Assembly: GCA_965279085.1 (NCBI GenBank)
Contig: OZ257149.1
Span: 930,001 to 994,000 of the forward strand
Direction: 5' to 3'
From: UBA7672 sp965279085
GTDB lineage: Bacteria > Pseudomonadota > Alphaproteobacteria > Caulobacterales > Hyphomonadaceae
Length of the DNA stretch: 64,000 bases
Within the stretch, counting starts at the first letter, position 1, and every line of letters begins with the position of its first letter. A model generated the notes under the pieces. That model did no database searches and had not been told where the DNA came from. It saw nothing but the letters and a program-made list of their open reading frames with translations. Below, piece by piece: positions 8,022 through 15,880 of this stretch. The translations under genes were made by a program, and so were the position numbers.

Positions 8022-9704
8022 ATGCAATTGATGGCCCGCCGCGCAGCTGTCATCCGATTTTCAAATGTGTTGTGGGCCGGCACCACTCCGTTCTCAGCTG
8101 AAAGAGGGTTGCGACCTCCATGGATCCAAATCCTACAGGACCAGGCTTCTCCGCACGCGTCAAATGCGTCCCTTATTCAGGAATTGTTGGAACGGGTACA
8201 CAATCCGGAGTTTCGACATCAACCACCGCTCAAGGCTGATCTGCCAAGACGACTGCAGGGTGGCGACAGTAGTTCGGTATTTCTCGCCGCGCAGACAGAT
8301 GAGCCAAATCGAACTCCGTTACTGGTCGCGAGTGCTCGAAGTCGACCGTTCCGAATTCGAGGAGCTTCAGATTTTGAAGCCAGCGGCAGCATCCGAACAC
8401 AGTTATTCGGAAGCGGATACCTTGTTGTTGATGTGACGTTTCGGATTCGCGCTGACCCGGCGACCATTGGCGGAGAGCGGCTGTGGCAAATTGCTCAGTC
8501 CTTGAGTCCCAACGAAACCCACAGCCAGCTTGTCCTAGCAAAGAATGGGCTCTCAGGTTCCCCTCGTGAATTCGCATTGGGTGTCCTCGATGGTCTTTCG
8601 CATTCACTCATGTTGCCACCGGGCTCTTTGAGCCAGGTCAAGGACAGGTGGCAGGTGGCGATTATGGCGGAGAACGGCCCCATGAGCGTTCCTCGCGAAA
8701 TAGCGGGGCACAAATTGGGTTCAATGACCGGTTTTGGAGAAGGGAGCCTTCAAGCGGGTGAGCGAGGCTATTATTACTCCGAGAACCCACGCCAGCCTCA
8801 CAGGAACCTTCGAAGACGGTTGGAGACCCTCCGCACAATTTTTGATTTCACCCGCTATCAAAGGGATTGCATCCTTTGGGCCAATGAGTGTGTGGCTCAG
8901 TTCGAAAGGCGTCTTGCGAGCGCAAACCTTATTGGCGGTGCCGAACGGAAAGCAGTCGACCTCGTTGAGACGACTACGCAGGTCAAGCGCGTCGCCGACA
9001 TCGTCCAATCATTAGATGATGTCGTGTCTGCGACAAAATCTGAGTCGACACGGTGGCAGCGTCGCATTCACACCCTGTTCTCGGACGCCCTCGATCTTCC
9101 ACGCAACCACACAAAGTATGAGAAGCACGCAGCTGGACTAGTCGTAGAAATTGCCAAACTCCGATCGCGCACTTGGATTGCCACACAAGATACAGTGCCG
9201 AGTCCAGTAGACGTTTTCATTTCCTACGCGCACGACGACGCCCAATACGCCATCCCATTAAAGCGCAATCTAGAAGACTTGGGGATCAAGGTATTCTTTG
9301 ACACCGCGGGCGGGCTCAGCGCAGGCGATCCCTTTGGAGAACGGATCGCAGATGCGATTCTTGGATGCAAAGCGGTATTGGCCGTATGGACGCCGCGCAC
9401 GCTGGCGAGGCCGTGGTGCCGACGGGAGTGCTACATGGCTCGCGAACTCGGAAAGCTAGTTCCTGTCGCTTGCGCCCCACTCCTGCCAATCCATCTCCGA
9501 GACTTTATGGAGCACAGCTACGAAAATCTCGCGGAGTTTGACGGCGATGGTCCGCATCTGGGCTGGAGTCGCACCCTAACTGCCATCGCCGCAAAACTCG
9601 ATGATTGGGTCCAAAACAACCCTCGCGATGACGGCAGTTCGATAACAAGCAACCTAGCTGACCAAGTGCGCAATGCAGCTCGGTGGGCCCATCCACGACC
9701 GTAG
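8022..9704 (+). CDS. C-terminal TIR-domain protein with unrecognised N-terminal region
   Basis: This 560-residue protein has a TIR domain in its last ~165 residues. It starts VDVFISYAHDD near residue 395, has VFFDTAGGLSAGDPFGERI, and carries RPWCRREC, the WCxxE arrangement in which the Glu is the presumed NADase residue. It closes with PLLPIHLRDFMEH. The roughly 390 residues before it contain no domain I can name; the middle (about 255-390) is rich in charged helices, with FERRLASANL followed by VKRVADIVQSLDDV, which may be coiled. The start is uncertain: GTG 7986 lies inside a strong hairpin, so ATG 8022 or 8031 is preferred, although neither has a clear ribosome-binding site. Its TIR subtype differs from that of the gene at the left window edge, so these two are not simple duplicates. 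A role in defence with the SLATT and STAND genes is inferred from position. Confidence 0.75.
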   Translation: MQLMARRAAVIRFSNVLWAGTTPFSAERGLRPPWIQILQDQASPHASNASLIQELLERVHNPEFRHQPPLKADLPRRLQGGDSSSVFLAAQTDEPNRTPLLVASARSRPFRIRGASDFEASGSIRTQLFGSGYLVVDVTFRIRADPATIGGERLWQIAQSLSPNETHSQLVLAKNGLSGSPREFALGVLDGLSHSLMLPPGSLSQVKDRWQVAIMAENGPMSVPREIAGHKLGSMTGFGEGSLQAGERGYYYSENPRQPHRNLRRRLETLRTIFDFTRYQRDCILWANECVAQFERRLASANLIGGAERKAVDLVETTTQVKRVADIVQSLDDVVSATKSESTRWQRRIHTLFSDALDLPRNHTKYEKHAAGLVVEIAKLRSRTWIATQDTVPSPVDVFISYAHDDAQYAIPLKRNLEDLGIKVFFDTAGGLSAGDPFGERIADAILGCKAVLAVWTPRTLARPWCRRECYMARELGKLVPVACAPLLPIHLRDFMEHSYENLAEFDGDGPHLGWSRTLTAIAAKLDDWVQNNPRDDGSSITSNLADQVRNAARWAHPRP

Positions 9705-9943
9705 CCGGTAATCTGCTCGACCTAATGTGGTTGAAACGGGCATCGATCGCCAACCCGTTCTGATCTCTCTGGGCAGAATCGAACATGCGACCCCCTACCA
9801 CCACGATCGTCCAACCTTCCGACCGGTACCTTTGTATTGGCGATACGATCGTTCAATAGCGGCACGTTCCAGAACGCGGCATCTGATCAGCAATCCGGCA
9901 GCAGGCTTCCTCATGAGCTGCACGGTTGGAACAGGTGTCAGCA

Positions 9944-10444
9944 ATGCTGCACGAGCGTTCTTTCGAATGGGACCCGTTGGGCCGAGACTTTCGCTCGTCG
10001 GGATCATCTGGCGATCAGGCCTTATGTTCGCTGGATGAATTGATCGAACGTCATTGCCCCGCCCTTTGGAGGTCCTTTCTCGACGGGCGTTCGGTTGGGT
10101 TTGATGTCGTGAGCGAGCCGATCTTTTTGGAGCCTCGCCGCGCCTGGAAGTCCTGCCTTGTCCTGTCGGAACTTGTCAGGACATTGGTCCGCCACAAGTT
10201 CTGCGCCGAAGAAAACGGCGCGATCACGATCGAGCTGCGGCAGATCTCCGGACACGTCGTCTGCTTCCTTTCCTGCGATGACGGCGCCGCTGGACCGAAG
10301 CGTTCGGGCTTGAGCGCTGCGTCTCTGGCGCCTCTGGTTTCCGATCTGCACGGGACGGTCCATCGAGCGGAAGCCCCCAATGGCGAGATATTTCTTCTGA
10401 CCTTCCCGTTGGGCGATCCGCGCTCATCAACAACAGAACACTGA
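9944..10444 (+). CDS. Histidine-kinase-like ATPase domain protein, probably truncated
   Basis: The 166-residue product resembles only the C-terminal part of a sensor kinase. LVLSELVRTLVRHKF (from base 10160) looks like the N-box helix of a HATPase domain; ITIELRQISGHVVCFLSCDD is the following strand pair with the D of the G1 box; and the end (GTVHRAEAPNGEIFLLTFPL) fits the last strand. There is no phosphoaccepting histidine region and no membrane segment. I chose ATG 9944, seven bases after AGGTG; TTG 9926 and GTG 9935 are possible. It precedes an efflux adaptor gene by 37 bases, an order seen in some alphaproteobacterial RND clusters. The surroundings look rearranged, so it may be a remnant. 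Confidence 0.45.
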   Translation: MLHERSFEWDPLGRDFRSSGSSGDQALCSLDELIERHCPALWRSFLDGRSVGFDVVSEPIFLEPRRAWKSCLVLSELVRTLVRHKFCAEENGAITIELRQISGHVVCFLSCDDGAAGPKRSGLSAASLAPLVSDLHGTVHRAEAPNGEIFLLTFPLGDPRSSTTEH

Positions 10445-10481
10445 CAACGCAACCTGCCTCTCGACACCACAGGAGATTCTC

Positions 10482-11528
10482 ATGCGACGCATCACTCCCC
10501 TCGCCCAGATTCTCACAGTAGGGTTGGTGCTTGCTGCCGCAGGCTGTGGGGCCTCCGCCGACATTCCAGCCGGGGCGCCGCTGGTCCAGACGATGGTCGT
10601 CGCGGGCGCTACCGCAGAAAGCGGTCAGAGTTTCGCAGGCACGGTGCGCTCCCGCATCGAGAGCGATCTTGGCTTCCGGGTGGCCGGCAAGGTCACCGAA
10701 CGCTTGGTCTCGGCCGGCCAGCATGTACGGCGCGGTCAGGTCCTCATGCGACTTGACGGGACTGACTACTACCTGGCGAAAAATGCAGCGACCGCAGAGC
10801 TAGCGGCGGCAGAATCCCGGGCCAGCCATGCAGAAATGGAACGCCAGAGGAAGGATCGGCTGTTCAAGGAGGGAGCTGTCTCGCGCAGCGAGATGGAGCG
10901 CGGTGAGGCGGAGGCCCGCGCCGCCACCGAGGCGGTGAAGGCCGCACGGGCGCAAGCCGGGGTCGCGGCCAACCGCGCGGGCTACAGCGACCTCGTCGCC
11001 GATGCCGACGGCGTCATACTTGAAGTGAGCGTCGAAGCCGGAGAAGTCGTGGCCGCGGGACAGCCGGCGTTGCGACTTGCGCACGACGGCCCTCGGGATG
11101 TGCAGGTCGCGTTGCCAGAACAGTATGGCGGGCTGGAAGTCGGTATGCCCGCCACCGCCGTGCTTGCATCCGACGATGCCCGGCTCGCGGCCAGTCTCCG
11201 GGTGATCGCAGGCAGCTCCGATCTGGCCACGCGGACTTACCGAGCCCGCTTCGCAATTGAGAGCGAGGAGCCGTTCGTCCTTGGCGCGACGGCGCGTGTT
11301 GTGCTCATTCGCAACGAGCGGGAGGCTTTTGACGCACCCTTGAGCGCCGTGCACGATGAAGGCCGGGGACCCGGCGTGTGGATCGTGGACGAGACCCGGT
11401 CGACTGTGGAGTGGCGTCCGGTCGCCCTTGCCGCCTTCAGCGATGACTGTCCGGTGTCAGCAACCGTCAGACAGGTTGAGGTCTTTCACGAACGGAGGAA
11501 TTCTGGATCATCGCAGCCCTTAAGGTAG
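10482..11528 (+). pseudogene. RND efflux periplasmic adaptor (membrane fusion protein), 3' end lost to an IS
   Basis: The gene starts at ATG 10482 behind AGGAG. The N-terminus is a lipoprotein signal (LAAAGC with Cys at residue 22). Next come the barrel-sandwich/lipoyl halves (LGFRVAGKVTERLVSAGQHV ... ADADGVILEVSVEAGEVVAA) around an alpha-helical hairpin rich in A, E and R (about residues 100-165), then a beta-barrel domain. The native sequence runs to about base 11447 (322 residues); the last 26 residues are read from the inserted IS3 element. Adaptors of this family usually run to 350-390 residues, so the membrane-proximal end is missing. No RND pump gene follows on the other side of the IS. 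The protein would have connected an inner-membrane pump to an outer-membrane channel; here it is presumably non-functional. Confidence 0.75.
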
Positions 11529-11533
11529 CGAAG

Positions 11534-11902
11534 ATGAGACAGAATTCCGGGCCGCAGTCGGCCGAGAAACATGTGAAGGAGATCCGCCGGCGGACGCGGC
11601 GGAAGTTCTCTGCAGAGGAGAAGATCCGGATCGTCCTTGCCGGACTGCGCGGCGAGGCGTCGATCGCCGAACTGTGCCGGCGGGAGGGGATTGCCGAGGG
11701 CCTCTACTACAGCTGGTCGAAGGAGTTTCTGGAAGCGGGCAAACGCCGGCTTGCGGGCGACACGGCGCGTGAGGCCTCCTCTGGCGAAGTGAAGGACCTG
11801 CGCCACGAGATGAGCGCGCTGAAGGAGGCGGTCGCCGACCTCACACTCGAGAACCGTCTGCTCAAAAAAAGCATGATCGCGGATGGGGACGACCCCGAAT
11901 GA
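11534..11902 (+). CDS. IS3-family transposase OrfA
   Basis: This 122-residue protein has the helix-turn-helix of OrfA proteins: RRKFSAEEKIRIVLAGLRGE, then SIAELCRREGIAEGLYYSW, then a C-terminal leucine-zipper-like helix (LRHEMSALKEAVADLTLENR). It binds the inverted repeats and dimerises. The ATG of orfB overlaps its stop (ATGA, 11899-11902). Confidence 0.85.
   Translation: MRQNSGPQSAEKHVKEIRRRTRRKFSAEEKIRIVLAGLRGEASIAELCRREGIAEGLYYSWSKEFLEAGKRRLAGDTAREASSGEVKDLRHEMSALKEAVADLTLENRLLKKSMIADGDDPE
11864..11870 (+). promoter_or_regulatory. A7 run, candidate -1 frameshift site between orfA and orfB
   Basis: Seven adenines lie 32 bases before the end of orfA. In the orfA frame they read CTC AAA AAA AGC. 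A -1 slip here enters the orfB frame, which is open from this point through ATG 11899, so an OrfAB fusion transposase could be made. The context is not the ideal A AAA AAG heptamer, so re-initiation at the ATGA overlap is the alternative. Confidence 0.5.
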
Positions 11903-12879
11903 GGTATCCCGCGTCCGAAAAGCTCGAGATCATCCGCCTGGTCGAGGGCTCGCACCTGCCGGTCAACCGCACGCTGGAGAAGCTGGGCGTCTCCCGGCCG
12001 ACTTTCTATCGCTGGTGCGACCTCTACCAGCGCTTCGGCGAAGACGGACTTGAGGATCGGCGTTCAGGCCCTGGCCGCGTGTGGAACCGCATCCCGGACG
12101 AGGTACGTGGTCAGCTCATCGACCTCGCGCTGGAACAGCCTGAGCTCAGTCCGCGCGAGCTCGCCGTCACCTTCACAGACGAACGCGCGTACTTCGTCTC
12201 GGAAGCCAGTGTTTACAGGCTTCTGCGAGCACATGGCCTGATCACCAGCCCGGCGTTCGCCGTGATGAAGGCCGCCGATGAGTTCCACGACAAGACTACC
12301 GCGCCCAACCAGCTCTGGCAGACCGACTTTACCTATCTCAAGGTTACTGGCTGGGGTTGGTTCTATCTCTCCACCATCCTCGATGACTTCTCGCGTTACA
12401 TCATCGCCTGGAAACTCTGCACCACGATGCGGGCGAACGACGTGACCGCGACAATCGAGATGGCGCTTGAAGCGTCCGGACTTGACGAGAGACCCAGGGC
12501 TCATCGGCCGCGGCTTCTCTCCGACAACGGCTCGTCCTACATCGCAGGCGATCTCGCCAAATGGCTCGACGATCACGGCATCGGCCATGTCCGCGGCGCG
12601 CCCAACCACCCGCAGACGCAAGGCAAGATCGAACGCTGGCACCAGACGCTCAAGAACCGCATCCTTCTGGAGAACTACTATCTGCCGGGAGACCTCGAAA
12701 CGCAGATCGGCGACTTCGTCAGCCACTACAATCACCGACGCTACCACGAGAGCCTCGGCAATCTAACGCCAGCCGATGTCTACTCAGGCCGCGGCCAGAC
12801 CATCCTCATGAAACGGGAGGCCATCAAACAACGCACCTTCGAACAACGCCGCTTGCAGCACGCCAGACGCGCTGCTTAA
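11899..12879 (+). CDS. IS3-family transposase OrfB (DDE integrase core)
   Basis: The 326-residue protein opens with an HTH region (LGVSRPTFYRWCDLYQRFG) and an HTH_21-like segment (SEASVYRLLRAHGL). The catalytic core follows, with the first Asp in WQTDFTYLKV, the second in LLSDNGSSY, and the Glu in QGKIERWHQTLK; the spacing of about 35 residues between the last two is typical of DDE enzymes. It ends with YHESLGNLTPADVY. It cuts and joins the ends of the IS, alone or as an OrfAB fusion. The frame is intact, so the element may still be active. Confidence 0.9.
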   Translation: MRYPASEKLEIIRLVEGSHLPVNRTLEKLGVSRPTFYRWCDLYQRFGEDGLEDRRSGPGRVWNRIPDEVRGQLIDLALEQPELSPRELAVTFTDERAYFVSEASVYRLLRAHGLITSPAFAVMKAADEFHDKTTAPNQLWQTDFTYLKVTGWGWFYLSTILDDFSRYIIAWKLCTTMRANDVTATIEMALEASGLDERPRAHRPRLLSDNGSSYIAGDLAKWLDDHGIGHVRGAPNHPQTQGKIERWHQTLKNRILLENYYLPGDLETQIGDFVSHYNHRRYHESLGNLTPADVYSGRGQTILMKREAIKQRTFEQRRLQHARRAA

Positions 12880-12954
12880 AAAACCAACACCAGATGAGCA
12901 GAATCCTCCGTTAGGAAACCGCCCTCGCTGTCTCAAGTTATCCGACGACGGACA

Positions 12955-13304
12955 CGGCGACGACCGCTACTTTCCACTTTTCGCGAGCCGCCCCGAGGCT
13001 CGCCCACGCAAACGGGCTGAAGTCGTAGCGAATGCGATCGGCAGTCGGGTCTCTGGGAGGACTCTCTACCGCTAAGTCCCGGACACTTGGGCTCAATTCC
13101 TAGTCTCAACGGCCGAAAGGCCGGAGACTATTTCTCCCTGGTTGGGATGCTTGGATTCGAACTTGCGAATGTATTCGCACCAACGACAAACCGCTGGACT
13201 TGTGACGCGATCAGAGCGGAAATCGCATCGCCCGACGCTGTTCCGGGCTGGTCTCAGTGCAACCCCAACCATCACGGCTTGGGCGCGCTTGGGAGACACA
13301 GTCG
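12955..13304. other. Non-coding stretch between the IS and the recombination module
   Basis: No gene is supported in these 350 bases. There is no continuation of the interrupted adaptor gene. The only structure is the hairpin at 13103-13128. CCGGACA at 13080-13086 resembles IS ends and may mark an older junction. Confidence 0.4.
13103..13128. terminator. Hairpin with GAAA loop, possible terminator
   Basis: GTCTC-AA-CGGCC-GAAA-GGCCG-GAGAC folds into an inner 5-bp and an outer 5-bp stem closed by a GAAA tetraloop, followed by TATTTCTC. It lies about 180 bases before the DUF2924 gene. The T tract is weak, so termination is only possible, not clear. Confidence 0.35.
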
Positions 13305-13727
13305 GTGACAGAGGATTTGGGTAATTCTCTTGCAAACCTTCAATCACGCGATCGGGAGGTTTTGGTCGACCTATGGATGGAGCTATTTGGTCTACCGCCG
13401 CCGTCAAATCTTTCCGTTCAGCTATTGCGGTCCGGCATAGCCTATGAGCTCCAGGTAACGCGGTGGGGCGCCCTGAACCGACGAACTCGCGAAGAATTGG
13501 TTCGTTTGAAGGGCTCGTCGACAGCAAAGCCCGCGCGCCGTCCCCGGCCAGGCGCACAAATAATGCGTGAATGGAACGGCGTCGCACACATCGTCGACAT
13601 CGTTGAGGGTGGATATCGCTACCGGAGCAAGCAGTACAAGTCGCTCACCGCGATCGCATATGAGATCACCGGTGCACGATGGTCCGGGCCACGCTTCTTC
13701 GGCCTGAAGCCGCGGGCCAGTCAATGA
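13305..13727 (+). CDS. DUF2924-domain protein
   Basis: The 140-residue product carries the DUF2924 signature at its C-terminus: GAQIMREWNGVAHIVDIVEG, then YRSKQYKSLTAIAYEITGA and RWSGPRFFGL. I chose GTG 13305 as the start (VTEDLGNSLANLQSRDRE), because upstream codons have no family resemblance. Its last four bases overlap the recombinase start (ATGA), so the two are translationally coupled. DUF2924 genes commonly sit directly in front of large serine recombinase genes in alphaproteobacterial islands. Their role is not established; a DNA-binding or directionality helper is plausible. This supports reading the pair as the integration module of the island. Confidence 0.8.
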   Translation: MTEDLGNSLANLQSRDREVLVDLWMELFGLPPPSNLSVQLLRSGIAYELQVTRWGALNRRTREELVRLKGSSTAKPARRPRPGAQIMREWNGVAHIVDIVEGGYRYRSKQYKSLTAIAYEITGARWSGPRFFGLKPRASQ

Positions 13728-15403
13728 ATGTCGATCGCCGCGTCGTGCGTTGCGCAATCTACACGAGAAAGTCGTCTGAAGAGGGTCTCGAACAAGACTT
13801 CAACTCACTGGATGCTCAGTTCGAAGCCTGCGGCGCGTATGTCGCCAGCCAGAAACATGAAGGGTGGAAAGCACAGCCGACGCGCTATGACGATGGCGGC
13901 TACTCCGGAGGAACGATCGAGCGCCCTGCTCTGAAGCGCCTCCTCGCTGACATCGAAGCCGGCAGGATCGATATGGTGGTCGTCTACAAAATCGATCGCC
14001 TGACGCGCTCCTTGTTGGACTTCGGTAGACTGGTCGAACTGCTGGACAAGGCACAGTGCTCGTTCGTCTCCGTCACCCAGTCGTTCAACACATCGACGTC
14101 AATGGGGCGGTTGACGCTGAACATGCTCCTGTCGTTTGCGCAGTTCGAGCGAGAAGTTACAGGCGAGCGCATCAGGGACAAAATCGCCGCTTCCAAAAAG
14201 AAGGGCATCTGGATGGGTGGCGTGCCGCCGCTCGGATACCAGGCCAAGGAGCGCCAGCTTATCCTGGAGGACAAGGAAGCCGCGGTCGTCCGGCATATTT
14301 TCGGTCTCTACCGCGAGCATCGGTGCATCGTTCGGACCCAGCGCGAAGCGGATCAGTTGGACCTGCGCGGTCGGCCGTCGGCGAAGTATCCAGAAGGCCC
14401 GTCCTTTTCGCGTGGCGGCGTCTACTGGCTGCTCACCAACCCGATCTATGCCGGTCGCATACGTCATAAAGACCAGACCTACCCTGGCCAGCACGAACCT
14501 CTCATCGATCCCGCCGCATGGGATGAGATTCGAGCAACTTTGATTTCGCGACCGGGGGGCCGCGCACGCGGCCGCCGGAATGCCTGTCATCCCTCGCCTC
14601 TCGTCGGCAGAATTGTAGACGAAACCGGTGAGCGGCTGACACCGAGTCATGCATCCAGCGGCAACGGCCGACGTCGATACTACGTGTCAAAAAGCTTGAT
14701 CGAGAAGGCCGACGACCTGGCATCGACCGGCTGGCGCTTACCGGCGGTTCATGTGGAACAGACGGTTGTGTCGATCGTCATGGATCATCTAGGTGCCGAC
14801 GCCGCCACACGGGCGACCGGAGGCCAGCCGATCGCACAGGTCATTTCCGATCTAGATCGCCGCATGAAGACTTTGGCAACCACCTTCACTCCTGCCGCAG
14901 CGCTCGCTCTCGTCGAGCAGGTTAGGATCGCGCAGGGGCAGATCGATGTAAAACTCAGCGGGCCGGCTATCGCAAACATACTCAACTTGCAGCCCGAGAG
15001 TATCGCGCCAGCGTTTCTCGGATGCTCACGTGGATTCCAGATGCGTCGCCGTGGTGTCGAGACCCGGCTCCTCCTTGGTGACGACCCGGTGATGCTGGAC
15101 CCTGCTCTCCTGAAGTTTGTTGCGCGTGCCCATGTCTGGTGGGATCAGGTACGAGGTGGGTCAACGCTGGGGGCGATCGCTATACGCGAGGGCGTTACGA
15201 AACGCCTGATCAGTCTCCATTTGCCCGCGGCCTTCTTAGCGCCAGACATTCTCCAGCTGATCGCGGACGGACGGCAGCCCGGGACCCTCACCGCTCAGGC
15301 TCTTCGCACGCAGGTGATCCCAGCCCTTTGGGAAGACCAGCGCGCCATGTTCGGCATCGAAAATCCAACTGCGAAAGTCGGCAAAGCAGTCCCTGCTGAG
15401 TGA
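13724..15403 (+). CDS. Large serine recombinase (recombinase family protein)
   Basis: This 559-residue site-specific recombinase has a resolvase/invertase N-terminal domain (about residues 8-155) with the nucleophile in AIYTRKSSEEGL, the YSGGTIERPAL loop and the KIDRLTRSLLDF motif. A recombinase domain follows (about 170-275: GGVPPLGY, FSRGGVYWLLTNPIYAGRIR), then a region where the zinc ribbon is reduced or absent (no CxxC pairs visible), and a C-terminal helical DNA-binding tail. ATG 13724 is preferred over an earlier frame start because it overlaps the DUF2924 stop and begins the conserved domain. Such enzymes integrate and excise islands. Its place between the cargo and tRNA-Tyr, next to the TTCCCTGC repeats, fits that job. 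The frame is intact. Confidence 0.88.
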   Translation: MNVDRRVVRCAIYTRKSSEEGLEQDFNSLDAQFEACGAYVASQKHEGWKAQPTRYDDGGYSGGTIERPALKRLLADIEAGRIDMVVVYKIDRLTRSLLDFGRLVELLDKAQCSFVSVTQSFNTSTSMGRLTLNMLLSFAQFEREVTGERIRDKIAASKKKGIWMGGVPPLGYQAKERQLILEDKEAAVVRHIFGLYREHRCIVRTQREADQLDLRGRPSAKYPEGPSFSRGGVYWLLTNPIYAGRIRHKDQTYPGQHEPLIDPAAWDEIRATLISRPGGRARGRRNACHPSPLVGRIVDETGERLTPSHASSGNGRRRYYVSKSLIEKADDLASTGWRLPAVHVEQTVVSIVMDHLGADAATRATGGQPIAQVISDLDRRMKTLATTFTPAAALALVEQVRIAQGQIDVKLSGPAIANILNLQPESIAPAFLGCSRGFQMRRRGVETRLLLGDDPVMLDPALLKFVARAHVWWDQVRGGSTLGAIAIREGVTKRLISLHLPAAFLAPDILQLIADGRQPGTLTAQALRTQVIPALWEDQRAMFGIENPTAKVGKAVPAE

Positions 15404-15560
15404 CGCACTTTCCCTGCTGACCCTGAGAAAATTCCCTGCTCGGCCGCACAGGGAATTCGCCGCTATGTCCCGGGGAGCGCGCGAGATTTTCCGACTTCCA
15501 GGGCTCGCGGCCGCCCGAAAGGCGGTTCTTTCCCTGTAAATTCCCTGCTGGCAGGGAAAG
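15390..15560. repeat. Cluster of TTCCCTGC repeats downstream of the recombinase
   Basis: TCCCTGCTGA (15390-15399), TTTCCCTGCTGA (15409-15420), ATTCCCTGCT (15431-15440), TTTCCCTG (15529-15536) and ATTCCCTGCT (15540-15549) are direct copies. CAGGGAATT (15449-15457) and GCAGGGAAAG (15551-15560) are inverted copies. These form hairpins such as TTCCCTGC-TG-GCAGGGAA at 15541-15558. The first copy overlaps the recombinase stop region. Binding sites or the att core of the recombinase are the likely meaning. Spacing is irregular and no unique spacers recur, so this is not a CRISPR array. Confidence 0.65.
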
Positions 15561-15714
15561 TGGACGGCCAATTTGGCCATCAGAGACTTCGACTGGAATT
15601 CCTTGTCGAATGCCGAATTGGTGAAGGAAGAGAGACTCTCGAAGTCGCGAAATGCGCCGCAACGCCCGCCCTTTCGCGGGTCCAAAGTGGACGGTCTCTG
15701 GTCGGAGGAAAGGC

Positions 15715-15800
15715 TGGTGGAAGGGACTGGATTCGAACCAGTGTAGCCGTGAAGCGCGAGATTTACAGTCTCGTGGATTTAACCACTCTCCCACCCTTCC
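15715..15800 (-). tRNA. tRNA-Tyr (anticodon GTA)
   Basis: Read on the - strand, the gene starts GGAAGGGTGG at 15800, has the anticodon loop with GTA in CTGTAAA, a long variable arm as expected for bacterial tRNA-Tyr, the GGTTCGAATCC T arm, and an acceptor closing CCCTTCC followed by A and an encoded CCA (15715-15717). All arms pair. Its 3' end faces the recombinase and cargo genes, the usual orientation for an integration site. No second copy of the tRNA 3' end is visible in the window, so the far end of the island is probably to the left of base 1. Confidence 0.93.
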
Positions 15801-15880
15801 AGGGCCAGCGACCTTCGGCTTGACGCCGACGCAGATGAGACCGAAACGGAACCCGGCCTCACTTGGGAGCGCGTCTTATA

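Larger units (their letters stand above)
11448..12954 (+). mobile_element. IS3-family insertion sequence, about 1.5 kb, apparently complete
   Basis: The element is bounded by imperfect terminal inverted repeats of nearly 60 bases. The left end starts TGTCCGGTGTC at 11448 and the right end finishes with GACGACGGACA at 12954. The two ends share TGTCCG, AGACAG, GAGG, TTTC, AACGGAGGA and TTCTG in the same order. Inside are an orfA and an overlapping orfB with DDE residues, the layout of IS3-family elements. Flanking bases (GAC left, CGG right) show no target-site duplication, which suggests that a deletion or recombination followed insertion. It truncates the efflux adaptor gene. Confidence 0.85.

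Noticed and set aside
15390..15560. Possible CRISPR array
   Set aside because: Repeats are 8-12 bases with irregular spacing and both orientations; no cas genes in the window.
1..15714. Prophage
   Set aside because: No capsid, terminase, tail or lysis genes were seen; the island looks like a defence/IS island with a recombinase.
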